64,000 bases of DNA from Nonomuraea solani (GTDB taxonomy: Bacteria; Actinomycetota; Actinomycetes; Streptosporangiales; Streptosporangiaceae), in NCBI RefSeq assembly GCF_900108335.1, contig NZ_FNVT01000011.1:206218-270217 (forward strand), given 5' to 3'. Shown here piece after piece: positions 33,045 through 42,880 of this stretch (positions within the stretch are counted from its first letter, which is position 1; every line of letters starts with the position of its first letter). A program made the position numbers and the translations under genes. The notes below the pieces were generated by a model. The model was not told the DNA's origin and made no database searches. It worked only from the letters and a program-made list of their open reading frames with translations.

Positions 33045-35984
33045 ATGGCAAGCCTGGTTTCTCCTGCGCTGGTCGGGCGAGACGCCCAGCTGCGATTACT
33101 CGTCTCCACCCTCACCAGCCCGCCCGCCGTCACCCAGGTGCAGGGCGAGGCGGGTATAGGAAAGACCAGTCTCGTCCGGGCGGCGATCGACCCGCTGCTC
33201 GGCGGCGAGCGGACGGTGCTGCTCGGCCACTGCCACCAGATCCGCGAGCCCTTCCCGTACGGGCCCGTGCTCGACGCCATCCGGCACATCACGCTGCCCG
33301 GCCTGGACCGGCTCAGCCCGGTCACCGGCGTGCTGCGCGGCTACCTGCCCGAGCTGGCGGGGCGGCTGCCGGCCGCGCCGTCGCCGTCGCCCCTCGACGA
33401 CCCGCGCGCCGAGCGGCACCACCTGTTCCGCGCGGTGCACGCGCTGCTGGCCGCGGCGGGGCCCGTCGTGCTGGTGGTCGAGGACCTGCACTGGGCCGAC
33501 GACGGCACCCGTGACCTGCTGCGCTTCCTGAGCGGCCAGCCGCCGGACGGGCTGGCGCTGGTGGTGACGTTCCGGCGGGAGGAGCTGCCGGTGCCGGGGC
33601 TGCCGTTCGGGCACGCGTACCGGCGGGCGCCCGGCGTGCGCTGCGAGGTGATCTCGCTGACGCCGCTCGACGTCGAAGGCGTGCGCAGCCTGACCGGCGC
33701 GCTGCTCGGCCATCCGGCACCGATCCCCGGCGCCGCCGGGGCCGCCGCGTTCGCCGCTTTCGCCGCCAAGCTGCACGAACGCACGGCGGGGGTACCGTTC
33801 GTGATCGAGGAGGTGGTGCGCTCGCTGCTCGACGACGAGGGCCGCCTGCCCGAACCGGAGGCACTCGATCGCATGGCCGTGCCGATGCTGCTGCGCGAGG
33901 CCATGGCCGAACGGCTCACCGGGCTCACCCCGGCCGGCCTGCGCACCGTGCACGCCGCCGCCGTCCTGGGCCTGCCCGCCGACGAACCGCTGATCGCCGC
34001 CGTCTCCGGGCTGCCCCAAGAGTCCACCGACCGCGGCCTGAGCCAGGCGCTGCAGGCCGGAGTGCTGCTCGAACACCAGGACGGCCAGTACGGCTTCCGC
34101 CACACCCTGGCCCAGCAGGCCGTCTACGACGCCATCCCCGGCCCCGACCGCAGGCTCACCCACCGCCGCGCCATGGACGCCCTGGCCGCGCTCGACCCGC
34201 CACCCCTGGTCCAGCTCGCCCACCACGCCCGCCGCGCCGGCGACTTCGCCGCCTGGCAGCATCACGGCAGCGCCGCCGCCGACCACGCCGCCGCCCTCGG
34301 CGACATCCCGCTGGCCGTCGAGGTGCTCGAAGGGCTGCTCGCCGACCCCAAGCTCCCCAGCGACGCCCGCGGCCCGCTGGCGCTGCGGCTCAGCAGGGTC
34401 GCCGCGATCGGCCTGTCGCACCGGCGGGTCGTCCGCATCCTGCGCCACCTGCTCTCCGACGACTTCCTGTCCCAGCGGGTACGCGGCGAGGCCCGCCTCA
34501 ACCTGGGCGTGCTGCTGTCCAACCAGGCGGGCTCGGTCGCCGCCGGCCGCCAGGAGATCCTGGCCGCGCTCCCCGACCTGACCGACAGCCCCAGCCTCGC
34601 CGCCCGCGGCCTGGCCCTGCTGGCGATGCCCGCGTGGGGCGCCGAGCCGCTCGCCACGCACGAGGAGTGGATGGCCCAGGCGGAGAAGCTCCTGCTGGAG
34701 GACCAGGACCCCGAGCTGACCGCCGCCGTGCTGGCCAACAAGGTCAGCCTGGCCATGCTGGTGGGCGCGCAGGACGCGTTCGAGCTGGCCGGCACGCTGC
34801 CGGTCAACGACCCGTCCACGGCGGTGCGCAGGCAGGTGGCGCGCGGCTACTCCAACCTGTACGACGCCGCCCTCGCGCTCGGGCACTACGAGGCGGCCGA
34901 GCGGTTCGCGGGCCAGAGCAGGCGGATCGCCGAGGAGACCGGCGCGCTCTACCCGGTGTTCCTGGTCGAGATGTCGTCGATCCGCCTCGACCTGCTGACC
35001 GGGCGCTGGGACGGCCTGCGCGAACGGGCCGCCGCCGCCGTGGAGACGCTGTTCGAGGCGCCGCTGCTCGCGGTCGACGCCCGGCTGGCGCTCGGCGTGC
35101 TGGCCCTGGCCAGGGGCGAGTGGGACGAGGCCGGCGAGCAGTTCGAGGCGGCCGGCGTACGGGATCTGGACTCGGGCTTTCTGCCCGTCGCCGTGGCGGC
35201 CTCCAGCGGGCTGGTCGAGCTCCACCTGACCAGGGGCGCGCTGGAGGAGGCGCTGCGCGAGGCCGGCGCGGCGGTGACCAGGCTGCGCCGCAAGGGCGTC
35301 TGGGTGTGGGGCGACTGGCTCGTGCCCACCTCGGTGGCGGCGCTGCTGCGGGCCCGGCGCGCGGAGGAGGCGGCCGGGCTGGTGGCCGAGTTCGCGGCGG
35401 GGATCGAGGGCAGGAACGCGCCGTCGGCGTACGCGGGGCTCGACTCCGCGCGGGGGGCGCTGGCCTGGTACGCGGGCGGGTTCGACGAGGCGGCCCGGTG
35501 TTTCGCGCGGGCGCGGGAGGCGTACCAGGCGATGCCCCGGCCCTACGCGGCGGCGCGAGCGGCCGAGTGGGAGGTGGGCGCGTGCCTGGCGCTCGGGGAC
35601 CGGGAGCGGGCCGCCGGCCTGGTCGCCGACGCCGTCGAGTGGTACGCGGCGCTCGGCGCCACCCACGACGCGGCCCGCTGCCGGCGGCTGCTGCGCGAGA
35701 TCGGCGGGACGAGCGCGCCCCGGCGCGGCAGGAGGACCGGGAGCGGGGTGCTGTCGCCCCGGGAGAGCGAGGTCGCCCGGCTGGTCGCGCTCGGGCGGAC
35801 GAACAGGGAGATCGCCGAGGTGCTGTTCCTGTCGCAGCGGACCGTGGACACGCACGTGGCGAAGGTGCTGCAGAAGCTGGGAGTGCGGACGCGGGCAGAG
35901 GTGCGGGAGCCCCTCGCGGGGCCCCCGCAGGATGGTCAGACGGTGATGCTCCAGGAGTCGAGGAAGCCGGTGTCACCGGAGTAG
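33045..35984 (+). CDS. LAL-family (LuxR) regulator with N-terminal ATPase
   Basis: A 979-residue cytosolic regulator of the MalT/LAL type. The AAA/STAND ATPase is N-terminal: Walker A GEAGIGKTS with lysine 40, and Walker B VVLVVEDLHWADD near residue 144. A long TPR-like helical middle follows (about 400-880), and a LuxR-type helix-turn-helix is C-terminal (about 902-955): LSPRESEVARLVALGRTNREIAEVLFL then SQRTVDTHVAKVLQKLGV. The ATG at 33045 has GGAG six bases upstream; an earlier in-frame GTG (32991) lies inside the promoter and was rejected. About 26 residues extend past the HTH, ending 49 bp inside the convergent protease gene. The target genes are unknown. Confidence 0.9.
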   Translation: MASLVSPALVGRDAQLRLLVSTLTSPPAVTQVQGEAGIGKTSLVRAAIDPLLGGERTVLLGHCHQIREPFPYGPVLDAIRHITLPGLDRLSPVTGVLRGYLPELAGRLPAAPSPSPLDDPRAERHHLFRAVHALLAAAGPVVLVVEDLHWADDGTRDLLRFLSGQPPDGLALVVTFRREELPVPGLPFGHAYRRAPGVRCEVISLTPLDVEGVRSLTGALLGHPAPIPGAAGAAAFAAFAAKLHERTAGVPFVIEEVVRSLLDDEGRLPEPEALDRMAVPMLLREAMAERLTGLTPAGLRTVHAAAVLGLPADEPLIAAVSGLPQESTDRGLSQALQAGVLLEHQDGQYGFRHTLAQQAVYDAIPGPDRRLTHRRAMDALAALDPPPLVQLAHHARRAGDFAAWQHHGSAAADHAAALGDIPLAVEVLEGLLADPKLPSDARGPLALRLSRVAAIGLSHRRVVRILRHLLSDDFLSQRVRGEARLNLGVLLSNQAGSVAAGRQEILAALPDLTDSPSLAARGLALLAMPAWGAEPLATHEEWMAQAEKLLLEDQDPELTAAVLANKVSLAMLVGAQDAFELAGTLPVNDPSTAVRRQVARGYSNLYDAALALGHYEAAERFAGQSRRIAEETGALYPVFLVEMSSIRLDLLTGRWDGLRERAAAAVETLFEAPLLAVDARLALGVLALARGEWDEAGEQFEAAGVRDLDSGFLPVAVAASSGLVELHLTRGALEEALREAGAAVTRLRRKGVWVWGDWLVPTSVAALLRARRAEEAAGLVAEFAAGIEGRNAPSAYAGLDSARGALAWYAGGFDEAARCFARAREAYQAMPRPYAAARAAEWEVGACLALGDRERAAGLVADAVEWYAALGATHDAARCRRLLREIGGTSAPRRGRRTGSGVLSPRESEVARLVALGRTNREIAEVLFLSQRTVDTHVAKVLQKLGVRTRAEVREPLAGPPQDGQTVMLQESRKPVSPE

Positions 35985-38900
35985 ACGTCCTCGATGTCCA
36001 GCACCCAGGTGCCGGCCGCCTGCTGGCTCACCGGGACGGAGAACGTCCTGGTGCCGTACTGGGTGCACGTCGTGCCGCCGTAGCGGTCGACCGCGTACCA
36101 GGTGCCGTTGGGGCCGCGTACCCAGATGTCGAGGTCCTCCGCGCAGGTGTGGCTGATCGTGATGGACAACTGGACCGGGGTGGTCGCGGTGCCCGACGCG
36201 GTGGAGACGATGGAGCTCTGGGTGTTGCTGAAGTCGGCGATCGGATAGTTGGTGCCGTTGGTGAACGTCCGGCCGCCCGAGGTGCTCTGCACGGTCAGCG
36301 CGTACGTCGTCGTGCGCGTCGCCGTCTCACCCGTGCCGGTCACCGTGACGGTGTAGCTGCCGGCCGGCGTGGTGGCCGCGGTCGAGATCGTCAGCGTGGA
36401 CGAGCTCCCCGAGGACACCGAGGCCGGGCTGAACGCGGCCGTGGCGCCCGTGGGCAGGCCGCTCGCCGACAGGTTCACGGTCTGGGCGGTGCCCGCCGTG
36501 GTGGTCGTACCGATCGTGGACGTCGCCGCCGAGCCCGCCTGCACGGTGCCGGAGGCCGGGTTCGCCGAGATCGAGAAGTCGCGCGTGGGCGGGGTGCCGC
36601 CGACCGCCTGCTTCCAGATCGCGTACATGGCCGCGTCCGCCGCCCGGTCCAGGATCGTGTCGTTGATGTTGGTGGTGGTGTCGCAGGAGGCGTGGTAGCA
36701 GGAGTCGTACGCCCGCGCCGCCGTGCCGCCCCACTTGGCCGCCTGCGCCGACGTCTTCGTGGCGCTGGCACCCGCCGCGACGCCCGAGCTGGCGATGCCG
36801 GCGTTGCGGAAGGAGGCGTCGTCGGAGCGGTTGGCGCCCTCGACGTTCTCCTCGGGCTGGAGGCTGAGCCGGTCGTAGAACTCCTTCAGGTACGTGGCCC
36901 CGGCGGTGTTGATGTTGTTGATGAAGTAACCGCCGTTGGTGGAGCCCGTCATGTCGTAGTTGTAGTAGACCTGGATCCGCGACCGCTCGGCGGCGCTGAG
37001 CGAGGCGACGTAGAACTCTGAGCCGTTCAGCCCCTGCTCCTCGTCGCTCCACCAGCCGAACCTGACGTGCTTGGCCAGCGTCGGGTTCCGCTGCGCCAGG
37101 GTCAGCGCGACCTCAAGGAGGTTCGCCGAGCCCGAGGCGTTGTCGTTGATGCCGGGTCCGGCCGACACGCTGTCGAGGTGCGCGCCGGACATGATGACCT
37201 GGTTGGCGTCGCCGCCGGGCCAGTCGGCGATCAGGTTCGGGCCCGCGCCGCTGGTGCAGGTGCTCGTGCCGCAGGCCTGCCGGACGACGTTGTACCCGGC
37301 CGCGCGCAGTTGGTTCTCGACGTAGGTGACCGACTGCAGGTAGCCGTTCGTGGTCGACCTGCGGTTGCCGCCGTTGCTGGTCGCGATCGACTGGAACTGC
37401 GTGAGGTGCGCCTTGATGTTGGCCAGGCTGATGTCCGGCGGGTCGTCACCGCCCGGGCCCGTGGCGACCGTGAGGGTGTAGGTGGCGGTGTGGCTGGTCG
37501 TGCCCGCGCCGGTCACGGTGATCCGGTGCGTCCCCTGCGCCGTGGACGCCCCGACCGACAGCCGCAGCGTCGAGGAGCCGCCCGAGGTCACCGAGGCCGG
37601 GGTGAAGGTCGCCGTGGTGCCGGAGGGCAGCCCCGACGCGGTCAGGTTCACGGTCTGGGCGCTGCCCGAGGTGGTCTGCGTGTTGACCGTGGCCGTCACC
37701 TGCTGGCCCGGTGCCGTACTGCCGGCCGACGGGTTGAGGGTGAGCGAGAAGTCGTTGCCCGGCGTGCCGCACGCGGGCTCGCCCGACGCCGCCGCCACGC
37801 TGACCGCGCTCCACGCCGCCTTGGTGGTGTTGCACTCGGCGCTGCTCGCGCCGAACAGCTCGATGGCGGCCGCGACCGAGGCGGCGCGCACGTTGGTGTA
37901 GCGCCAGCTCGACGTCTTACGGCCGAGCGCGCCCATGAAGATCTTGCCGGCGTTCTGGATGCCGACGCCGGTGACCGACGAGGGCCCGCCGGAGCAGATC
38001 GGGCTGGCCGGCTTGCCGCCGCCCGGGTTGTTGCCCTCGGCCAGCAGGTAGAACCAGTGGTTCAGCGGGCCCGCCGCCGCGTGCACCTCCGTGCTCGGGA
38101 TCGAGGAGGAGTAGCAGTTGGGGTCGCCGAGCGCGCTCGGGTTGTACATGTTGCGGATCGGCCCCTGGCCGACCAGGTTGACCTCCTCGCCCACCAGGTA
38201 GTCGGGCGGGTCGCCGGCGTGGTTGGCGTACGCCTCGGTGAGCGCGCCGAAGATGTCGCCGGTGGCCTCGTTGAGCCCGCCGTTCTCGTTGCCGGAGCCG
38301 GCGCCGCCGGGCGTGGTCTGGAAGATGGCGTGCCCGAACTCGTGGGCCACGACGTCGATGGGGGTCGCCTGCGCGGTGTTGGCCTGGTTGTGGCCGAAGT
38401 TGGTGTAGCTGCCGTTCCAGTAGGCGTTGACGTCATTGAGGCCGACGCGGGCGGGGAAGCCGCGGCCGCTGCCGTTGATGCCGTTGCGGCCCAGCCAGTC
38501 GCGCAGCATGTCCCATTCGCGCTGGACGCCGTAGAGGGCGTCCACGCAGGCGGTCTCCAGGTTGGTGCCGGAGCCGGTGCCCCACGCGTCGTCCGTACCG
38601 GTGTAGGCGCTGCCGTTCTGCCCGCCGCACTGGATGCCGGGCCTGGTGGTGTCGGTCATCGAGTACGAGCTGCCGGAGCCGCTGGTGTTGATCGTGACCT
38701 GGCCGTAGTAGTAGCCGTTGCCGGTGCCCGCGCGGACGAGGTCGTAGGAGTCGGCGATCTCGCCGGTCCTGGCGTCCACGAACACGTGCTGGATGCTCGG
38801 CTTGCTGCCGGCGATGCCGCCGACCACGGCCTCCCACGTCAGCCTGGGCTTGTCGCCCCAGGCCAGCACGACCAGGCGGGGCTCGGCGGTGTCGTCCACC

Positions 38901-39349
38901 CGCGAGAGCTTCGTCTTGGCCACCCGGGTGGCCCGCGCGGCGCTGATCGTGGCGGTGGTCGGCACGCCGCTCGGGCTCGCGTCGCTCGCCGCGACCGTGT
39001 CCCTGACGTTCCCCGCCGCGTCGGTCACGACGACGGCGTCGCCGCCGACCATCGGCAGTCCCTTGTACGTGCGCTCGTACGCCACGTAGAACATGTCGCT
39101 CGCGCCCGGGGTGACCGAGACCCGGCTGTAGGCCTCGTCCGGGCCTCTGGTGAGCTCGTCGAGCTGGCTGGAGACGGCCTTGTCCGCGACCGCGGCCGCG
39201 AGCGAGGCGGGGTCGGCCGCCGCGAGCGTGCGGTTTCCCTGGGACTTGGCCGCCCCGGGAGGGGCGGCGTTCGCCGATGGCACGGGTAATGCCATCGTCG
39301 CGGCCGTGGCGATGCCTACGACCGCCGCGAGTAAGGCTTTACGTTTCAC
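35936..39349 (-). CDS. Secreted two-headed protease: M4 thermolysin-like plus M28 aminopeptidase
   Basis: A 1137-residue exported protein. The GTG at 39349 follows AAAGGAG; the signal is KRKALLAAVVGIATAATMALPVPSANA (shown in part). Order: FTP/PepSY propeptide (about 40-200); M4 peptidase (about 215-525) with zinc motif HEFGH (H336, E337, H340), E361 in NEATGD and catalytic H431; Ig-like linker (about 530-625); M28 aminopeptidase (about 640-920) with ligands H724, D736, E770/E771, D799 and H886, as in S. griseus aminopeptidase; second Ig-like linker (about 925-1020); P-domain (about 1025-1137) ending WVLDIEDVYSGDTG. Both active sites look intact. It should cut proteins internally and then trim peptides. 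It overlaps the LAL gene by 49 bp. Confidence 0.93.
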   Translation of the reverse strand: MKRKALLAAVVGIATAATMALPVPSANAAPPGAAKSQGNRTLAAADPASLAAAVADKAVSSQLDELTRGPDEAYSRVSVTPGASDMFYVAYERTYKGLPMVGGDAVVVTDAAGNVRDTVAASDASPSGVPTTATISAARATRVAKTKLSRVDDTAEPRLVVLAWGDKPRLTWEAVVGGIAGSKPSIQHVFVDARTGEIADSYDLVRAGTGNGYYYGQVTINTSGSGSSYSMTDTTRPGIQCGGQNGSAYTGTDDAWGTGSGTNLETACVDALYGVQREWDMLRDWLGRNGINGSGRGFPARVGLNDVNAYWNGSYTNFGHNQANTAQATPIDVVAHEFGHAIFQTTPGGAGSGNENGGLNEATGDIFGALTEAYANHAGDPPDYLVGEEVNLVGQGPIRNMYNPSALGDPNCYSSSIPSTEVHAAAGPLNHWFYLLAEGNNPGGGKPASPICSGGPSSVTGVGIQNAGKIFMGALGRKTSSWRYTNVRAASVAAAIELFGASSAECNTTKAAWSAVSVAAASGEPACGTPGNDFSLTLNPSAGSTAPGQQVTATVNTQTTSGSAQTVNLTASGLPSGTTATFTPASVTSGGSSTLRLSVGASTAQGTHRITVTGAGTTSHTATYTLTVATGPGGDDPPDISLANIKAHLTQFQSIATSNGGNRRSTTNGYLQSVTYVENQLRAAGYNVVRQACGTSTCTSGAGPNLIADWPGGDANQVIMSGAHLDSVSAGPGINDNASGSANLLEVALTLAQRNPTLAKHVRFGWWSDEEQGLNGSEFYVASLSAAERSRIQVYYNYDMTGSTNGGYFINNINTAGATYLKEFYDRLSLQPEENVEGANRSDDASFRNAGIASSGVAAGASATKTSAQAAKWGGTAARAYDSCYHASCDTTTNINDTILDRAADAAMYAIWKQAVGGTPPTRDFSISANPASGTVQAGSAATSTIGTTTTAGTAQTVNLSASGLPTGATAAFSPASVSSGSSSTLTISTAATTPAGSYTVTVTGTGETATRTTTYALTVQSTSGGRTFTNGTNYPIADFSNTQSSIVSTASGTATTPVQLSITISHTCAEDLDIWVRGPNGTWYAVDRYGGTTCTQYGTRTFSVPVSQQAAGTWVLDIEDVYSGDTGFLDSWSITV

Positions 39350-39622
39350 GCTGCAGTGCTCCTTTCGGCGTTTCCCCGGGCCGCCGGGAGCTTGTGAGCA
39401 CACGACGGCCGCCGCGTCACCCGGGATCGCCTGGGTGCGCGGAGATGTCGGGGAAATTGGGGGGTGATGGGGGGTGAAGAGAAAGTGAGCGGATCGTTTC
39501 GCCTTGTTGCCGCCCGACGCTAAGCGCTCGGTCCCGGCGGGGAAATACGTATGTGCATCGGTAGGACATACCGATAATTCCGTCGCGCCTGGTCATCAGG
39601 TACGTACGGGATAATCGACACC
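39350..39622. promoter_or_regulatory. Divergent control region between protease and SARP regulator
   Basis: This 273-bp gap contains no gene. TGGGGGGTGA is repeated head-to-tail at 39458-39467 and 39468-39477, next to another GGGG run, so the region is G-quadruplex prone on the plus strand. ATCGGTA (39557-39563) and TACCGAT (39569-39575) form a perfect 7-bp inverted repeat around GGACA, and two TACGTA palindromes occur at 39546 and 39601. GATAAT at 39610-39615 is a likely -10 for the SARP gene, whose GTG at 39623 would then be leaderless. Confidence 0.55.
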
Positions 39623-42600
39623 GTGCAGTTCGGCATCCTTGGGCCGCTCGTGGTGCGCTCACCCGGCGGCGAACCGGTCTCCGTGGGCGGTCCGCGTCCG
39701 CGCGCCCTGCTCGCGATGCTGCTGCTCGACGCGGGCCGGATGGTGAGCCTCGAACGCCTCATCGACGGCCAGTACGGCGACCGTCCGCCCGGTGGCGCGG
39801 CCAACGCCGTCCAGGCGCAGGTGTCCCGGCTGCGGCGGCACCTGCCGGCCGACCTGATCGAGTTCCACGGGACCGGCTACCGGCTGGCCGTGGACCGGGA
39901 GTGCGTGGACGCGCACCGGTTCGAGGACCTGTCGCTGGAGGGGCGCCGGCTGCTGGCCGCGGGGCGGCCCTTCCAGGCCGCCGCCTTGCTACGGGAGGGG
40001 CTGGGGCTGTGGCGGGGGCCGGCGTTCGCGGACGTGGCGGACGCGCCGTTCGCCGGGCCGCAGGTGGTGCGGCTGGAGGAGCTGCGGCTGGCGGCCACCG
40101 AGGACCTGTTCGCGGCGGAGCTGGAGCTGCCTGAGGCCAGTCCGGTGGCCGGGCTGCGCGAGCTGGTGGCCGCGCAGCCGCTTCGGGAGCGGGCGCGCGG
40201 GCTGCTCATGCGGGCCCTGCACGGGGCCGGGCGGGCGGCGGAGGCGCTGGAGGTCTTCGACGACGCGCGGCGGCTGCTGGCCGAGGAGCTCGGGACCGAC
40301 CCGTCGCCCGAGCTCGCCGCCGTGCACCTGGACATTCTGCGCGGCGAACGGCGACGCACCGCCCTGACGGGGCCGCCCGTGCAGCTCAGCAGCTTCGTCG
40401 GGCGCGAGGAAGAACTCGCGAACCTGGCCGCCCTGCTCCCGAACGCCCACCCGAACACCACGGGCGGCCCGAACGCCACCGGTGGTCTGAACGCCGGCGG
40501 GCGCCCGGACATCACCGCCCGCCTGATCACCATCGTCGGGCCTGGTGGGACCGGTAAGACTCGGCTGGCCATCGAGGCCGCCCAGGCGGGTGCGGCGTGT
40601 TTCGTGGATCTGTCGCTCGTCGAGGGGGGCGGGCAGGTGGCGCGGGCCGTGCTCGGGGCGCTCGGGTTGCGGGAGCCGGCGTTGCTGCCGTCCGCCGCCG
40701 GTGGGCCCGATCCCACCGAACGGCTGGTGGCCGCGCTGGCCGGGCAGGAGCTGCTGCTCATCCTGGACAACTGCGAGCACGTCGTCGCCGAGGCCGCCAC
40801 GTTCGCCCGGCGGCTGCTCGCCGCCTGTCCCGGCCTCACCGTCCTGGCCACCAGCAGGGAGCCGCTGGCGATCACCGGCGAGCGGCTGGTCCCGCTGGCG
40901 CCCCTGCCCACCCCGCCGGCCGACGGCGGCCCTGTCGGTGATCCCCTGGGCTATCCGGCGGTCAGGCTGTTCGCCGAGCGGGCGGCGGCCGTGCGGCAGG
41001 GGTTCTCGCTCGACGCCGGCAACCTGGACGCGGTGCTGCGGATCTGCGCGGCCCTGGACGGCCTGCCGCTGGCGATCGAGCTGGCGGCGGCTCGGGTGCG
41101 GACGTTCGGGGTCGCCGAGATCGCCGACCGGCTGGCCGAGCACGGCCGGTTCCGGTTGCTGTCGCGCGGCGACCGCACGGCCGCCGCCCGCCACCAGACG
41201 TTGCACGCCGTGGTGGAGTGGAGCTGGGGGTTGCTGGACGCCGGTGAGCAGCGGCTGGCCAGGCGGTTCGCGGTGTTCGCCGGGGGCGCGAGCCTGGAGG
41301 CGGTCGAACAGGTCTGCGGCCCAGAACCGGGCGGCGCTGAGCCCGTCGGCAGTGGACCCGTCGGCGCTGGGCCCGTCGGCGGTGAGCCCGTTGATGACGT
41401 GCTCGCCGGTCTGGTGGACAAGTCGCTGGTCGAGACGGACGGTGAGCGCTACCACATGCTCGACACCATCCGGCTGTTCTGCCTGGAACGACTGGTGGCG
41501 GCGGGTGAGGAGGAGCGGCTGCGGGAGGCCCACGCCGCCTGGTTCCTGGCCTTCGCGCGGCGGGCCGACGATCACCTCTACCGGAGCGAGCAGCTCGAAT
41601 GGCTGGCCCGGTTGTCGGCGGACAACGCCAACCTGCAGGCGGCGCTGCGGTGGAGCGTGGAGCACGACAGGATGGCGGCGGCGCGGCTGGTGGCGGCGCT
41701 GGCGATGTACTGGTGGCTGAGCGGGCGGCGGGGTCAGGCCACCCGGCACGCCGCCCGGCTCCTCGACGCCCTCGACACCCTCGACACCCTCGGGGCCGAG
41801 CCGCCCGCCGAGATCGCCGAGGAATACGTACTGACCGTGCTGCACGCCGTACCGGAAGCGGGGTCGCCGCACTGGAAGCGGGCGCGCGCGATCGTCGAGT
41901 CACTCGGCCGGCCGGCCCGATACCGGTTCGGGGTGGCGTTGTGGGGCATGATCACCGGGCCGCCCGACGGGCCGGTGGCGACGGCACGAGGGCATCAGAT
42001 GCTCGGGAGCGATCCGTGGAGCCGGGCTCTCGGACGGCTCAGCATCGCGCTGATCGCGCTGCTGAGCGGCTCCGTCGTGGCGGCGGAGCGGGAGTTCGAG
42101 TCGGTGCTGGCCGACTTCGGCGCGGTGGGCGAGCGCTGGGGGAAGGCGCAGGCGCTCGACCAGCTCGCCCTGGTAGCGAGCTGGCGCGGCGATTGGGCGC
42201 GCGCCATGGGGCTGTGGGGTACGGCGCTCGGCCTGCTGGAGGAGCTCGGGGCGCTCGACGAGCTCGTGGACGTGCTGGGGCGGCGGGCCGGCGCGCACTG
42301 GCGGGCGGGTGACACCGCGGCCGCCCGGGCCGACTACGAGCGGGCGGGCGAGCTCGAACGGCGGCTGGGACGGCCCGAGCTGATGGCGTGGGTGCAGTTG
42401 GAGCTGGGCGAGATCGCCCGGTTCGAGGGGGATCTCGCGGAGGCGGCCAGGCGGCTCGACTCGGCGCTGTCCGCCACGGGGAACGCCGCGTTCACCGCCG
42501 ATGGGACCAGATCGCACGTGTACACGGCGCTGGGCCGGCTGGCCGAGGCGAACGGGGACATGGCGGATGCCGCCCGCAGGCACGACGCCGCCCTGGCAAC

Positions 42601-42880
42601 CGCTCTGGGCTCCCCTCTGGCCACCGACCTCGCCGACGCCGCAGAGGGCCTGGCCGGTCACGCTCTCGCCGAGGCGGCACCCCGGCGGGCGGCGTTGCTG
42701 CTGGGGGTGGCGGTGGCGTTGCGAGGGATGGCGGTGGCCGGGGACCGGGATGTCGCGAAGGTCGCCGCCGGGGCGACCGAGGCGCTGGGAGCCGAGGGGT
42801 TCGCGGCGGCGTACGCCAAGGGGGCGGCGCTGTCGAGGGAGGCGGCGCTGACGGTGCTGCGGGAGGCCGTCGACCGGTAG
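39623..42880 (+). CDS. AfsR/SARP-type regulator with BTAD, NB-ARC ATPase and helical repeats
   Basis: A 1085-residue activator. Its OmpR-type winged-helix DNA-binding domain (1-85; MQFGILGPLVVRSP, PRPRALLAMLLLDAGRMVS) is followed by BTAD (about 90-240, ending EELGTDPSPELAAVH), an NB-ARC/STAND ATPase with Walker A GPGGTGKTR near residue 305 and LLLILDNCEHVV, and a long C-terminal helical-repeat region (about 640-1060). SARPs of this size regulate secondary metabolism or development. It starts at GTG 39623 without ribosome-binding site, eight bases after a -10-like GATAAT. A Gly/Pro-rich insertion (GAEPVGSGPVGAGPVGGEPV) lies in the ATPase tail. It is divergent from the protease gene. Its stop lies in a 41-bp tandem repeat. 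Confidence 0.9.
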   Translation: MQFGILGPLVVRSPGGEPVSVGGPRPRALLAMLLLDAGRMVSLERLIDGQYGDRPPGGAANAVQAQVSRLRRHLPADLIEFHGTGYRLAVDRECVDAHRFEDLSLEGRRLLAAGRPFQAAALLREGLGLWRGPAFADVADAPFAGPQVVRLEELRLAATEDLFAAELELPEASPVAGLRELVAAQPLRERARGLLMRALHGAGRAAEALEVFDDARRLLAEELGTDPSPELAAVHLDILRGERRRTALTGPPVQLSSFVGREEELANLAALLPNAHPNTTGGPNATGGLNAGGRPDITARLITIVGPGGTGKTRLAIEAAQAGAACFVDLSLVEGGGQVARAVLGALGLREPALLPSAAGGPDPTERLVAALAGQELLLILDNCEHVVAEAATFARRLLAACPGLTVLATSREPLAITGERLVPLAPLPTPPADGGPVGDPLGYPAVRLFAERAAAVRQGFSLDAGNLDAVLRICAALDGLPLAIELAAARVRTFGVAEIADRLAEHGRFRLLSRGDRTAAARHQTLHAVVEWSWGLLDAGEQRLARRFAVFAGGASLEAVEQVCGPEPGGAEPVGSGPVGAGPVGGEPVDDVLAGLVDKSLVETDGERYHMLDTIRLFCLERLVAAGEEERLREAHAAWFLAFARRADDHLYRSEQLEWLARLSADNANLQAALRWSVEHDRMAAARLVAALAMYWWLSGRRGQATRHAARLLDALDTLDTLGAEPPAEIAEEYVLTVLHAVPEAGSPHWKRARAIVESLGRPARYRFGVALWGMITGPPDGPVATARGHQMLGSDPWSRALGRLSIALIALLSGSVVAAEREFESVLADFGAVGERWGKAQALDQLALVASWRGDWARAMGLWGTALGLLEELGALDELVDVLGRRAGAHWRAGDTAAARADYERAGELERRLGRPELMAWVQLELGEIARFEGDLAEAARRLDSALSATGNAAFTADGTRSHVYTALGRLAEANGDMADAARRHDAALATALGSPLATDLADAAEGLAGHALAEAAPRRAALLLGVAVALRGMAVAGDRDVAKVAAGATEALGAEGFAAAYAKGAALSREAALTVLREAVDR

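Noticed and set aside
33096..35855. 919-codon minus-strand frame opposite the LAL regulator
   Set aside because: Typical high-GC antisense shadow of a well-supported gene; composition is repetitive and no family pattern is visible.
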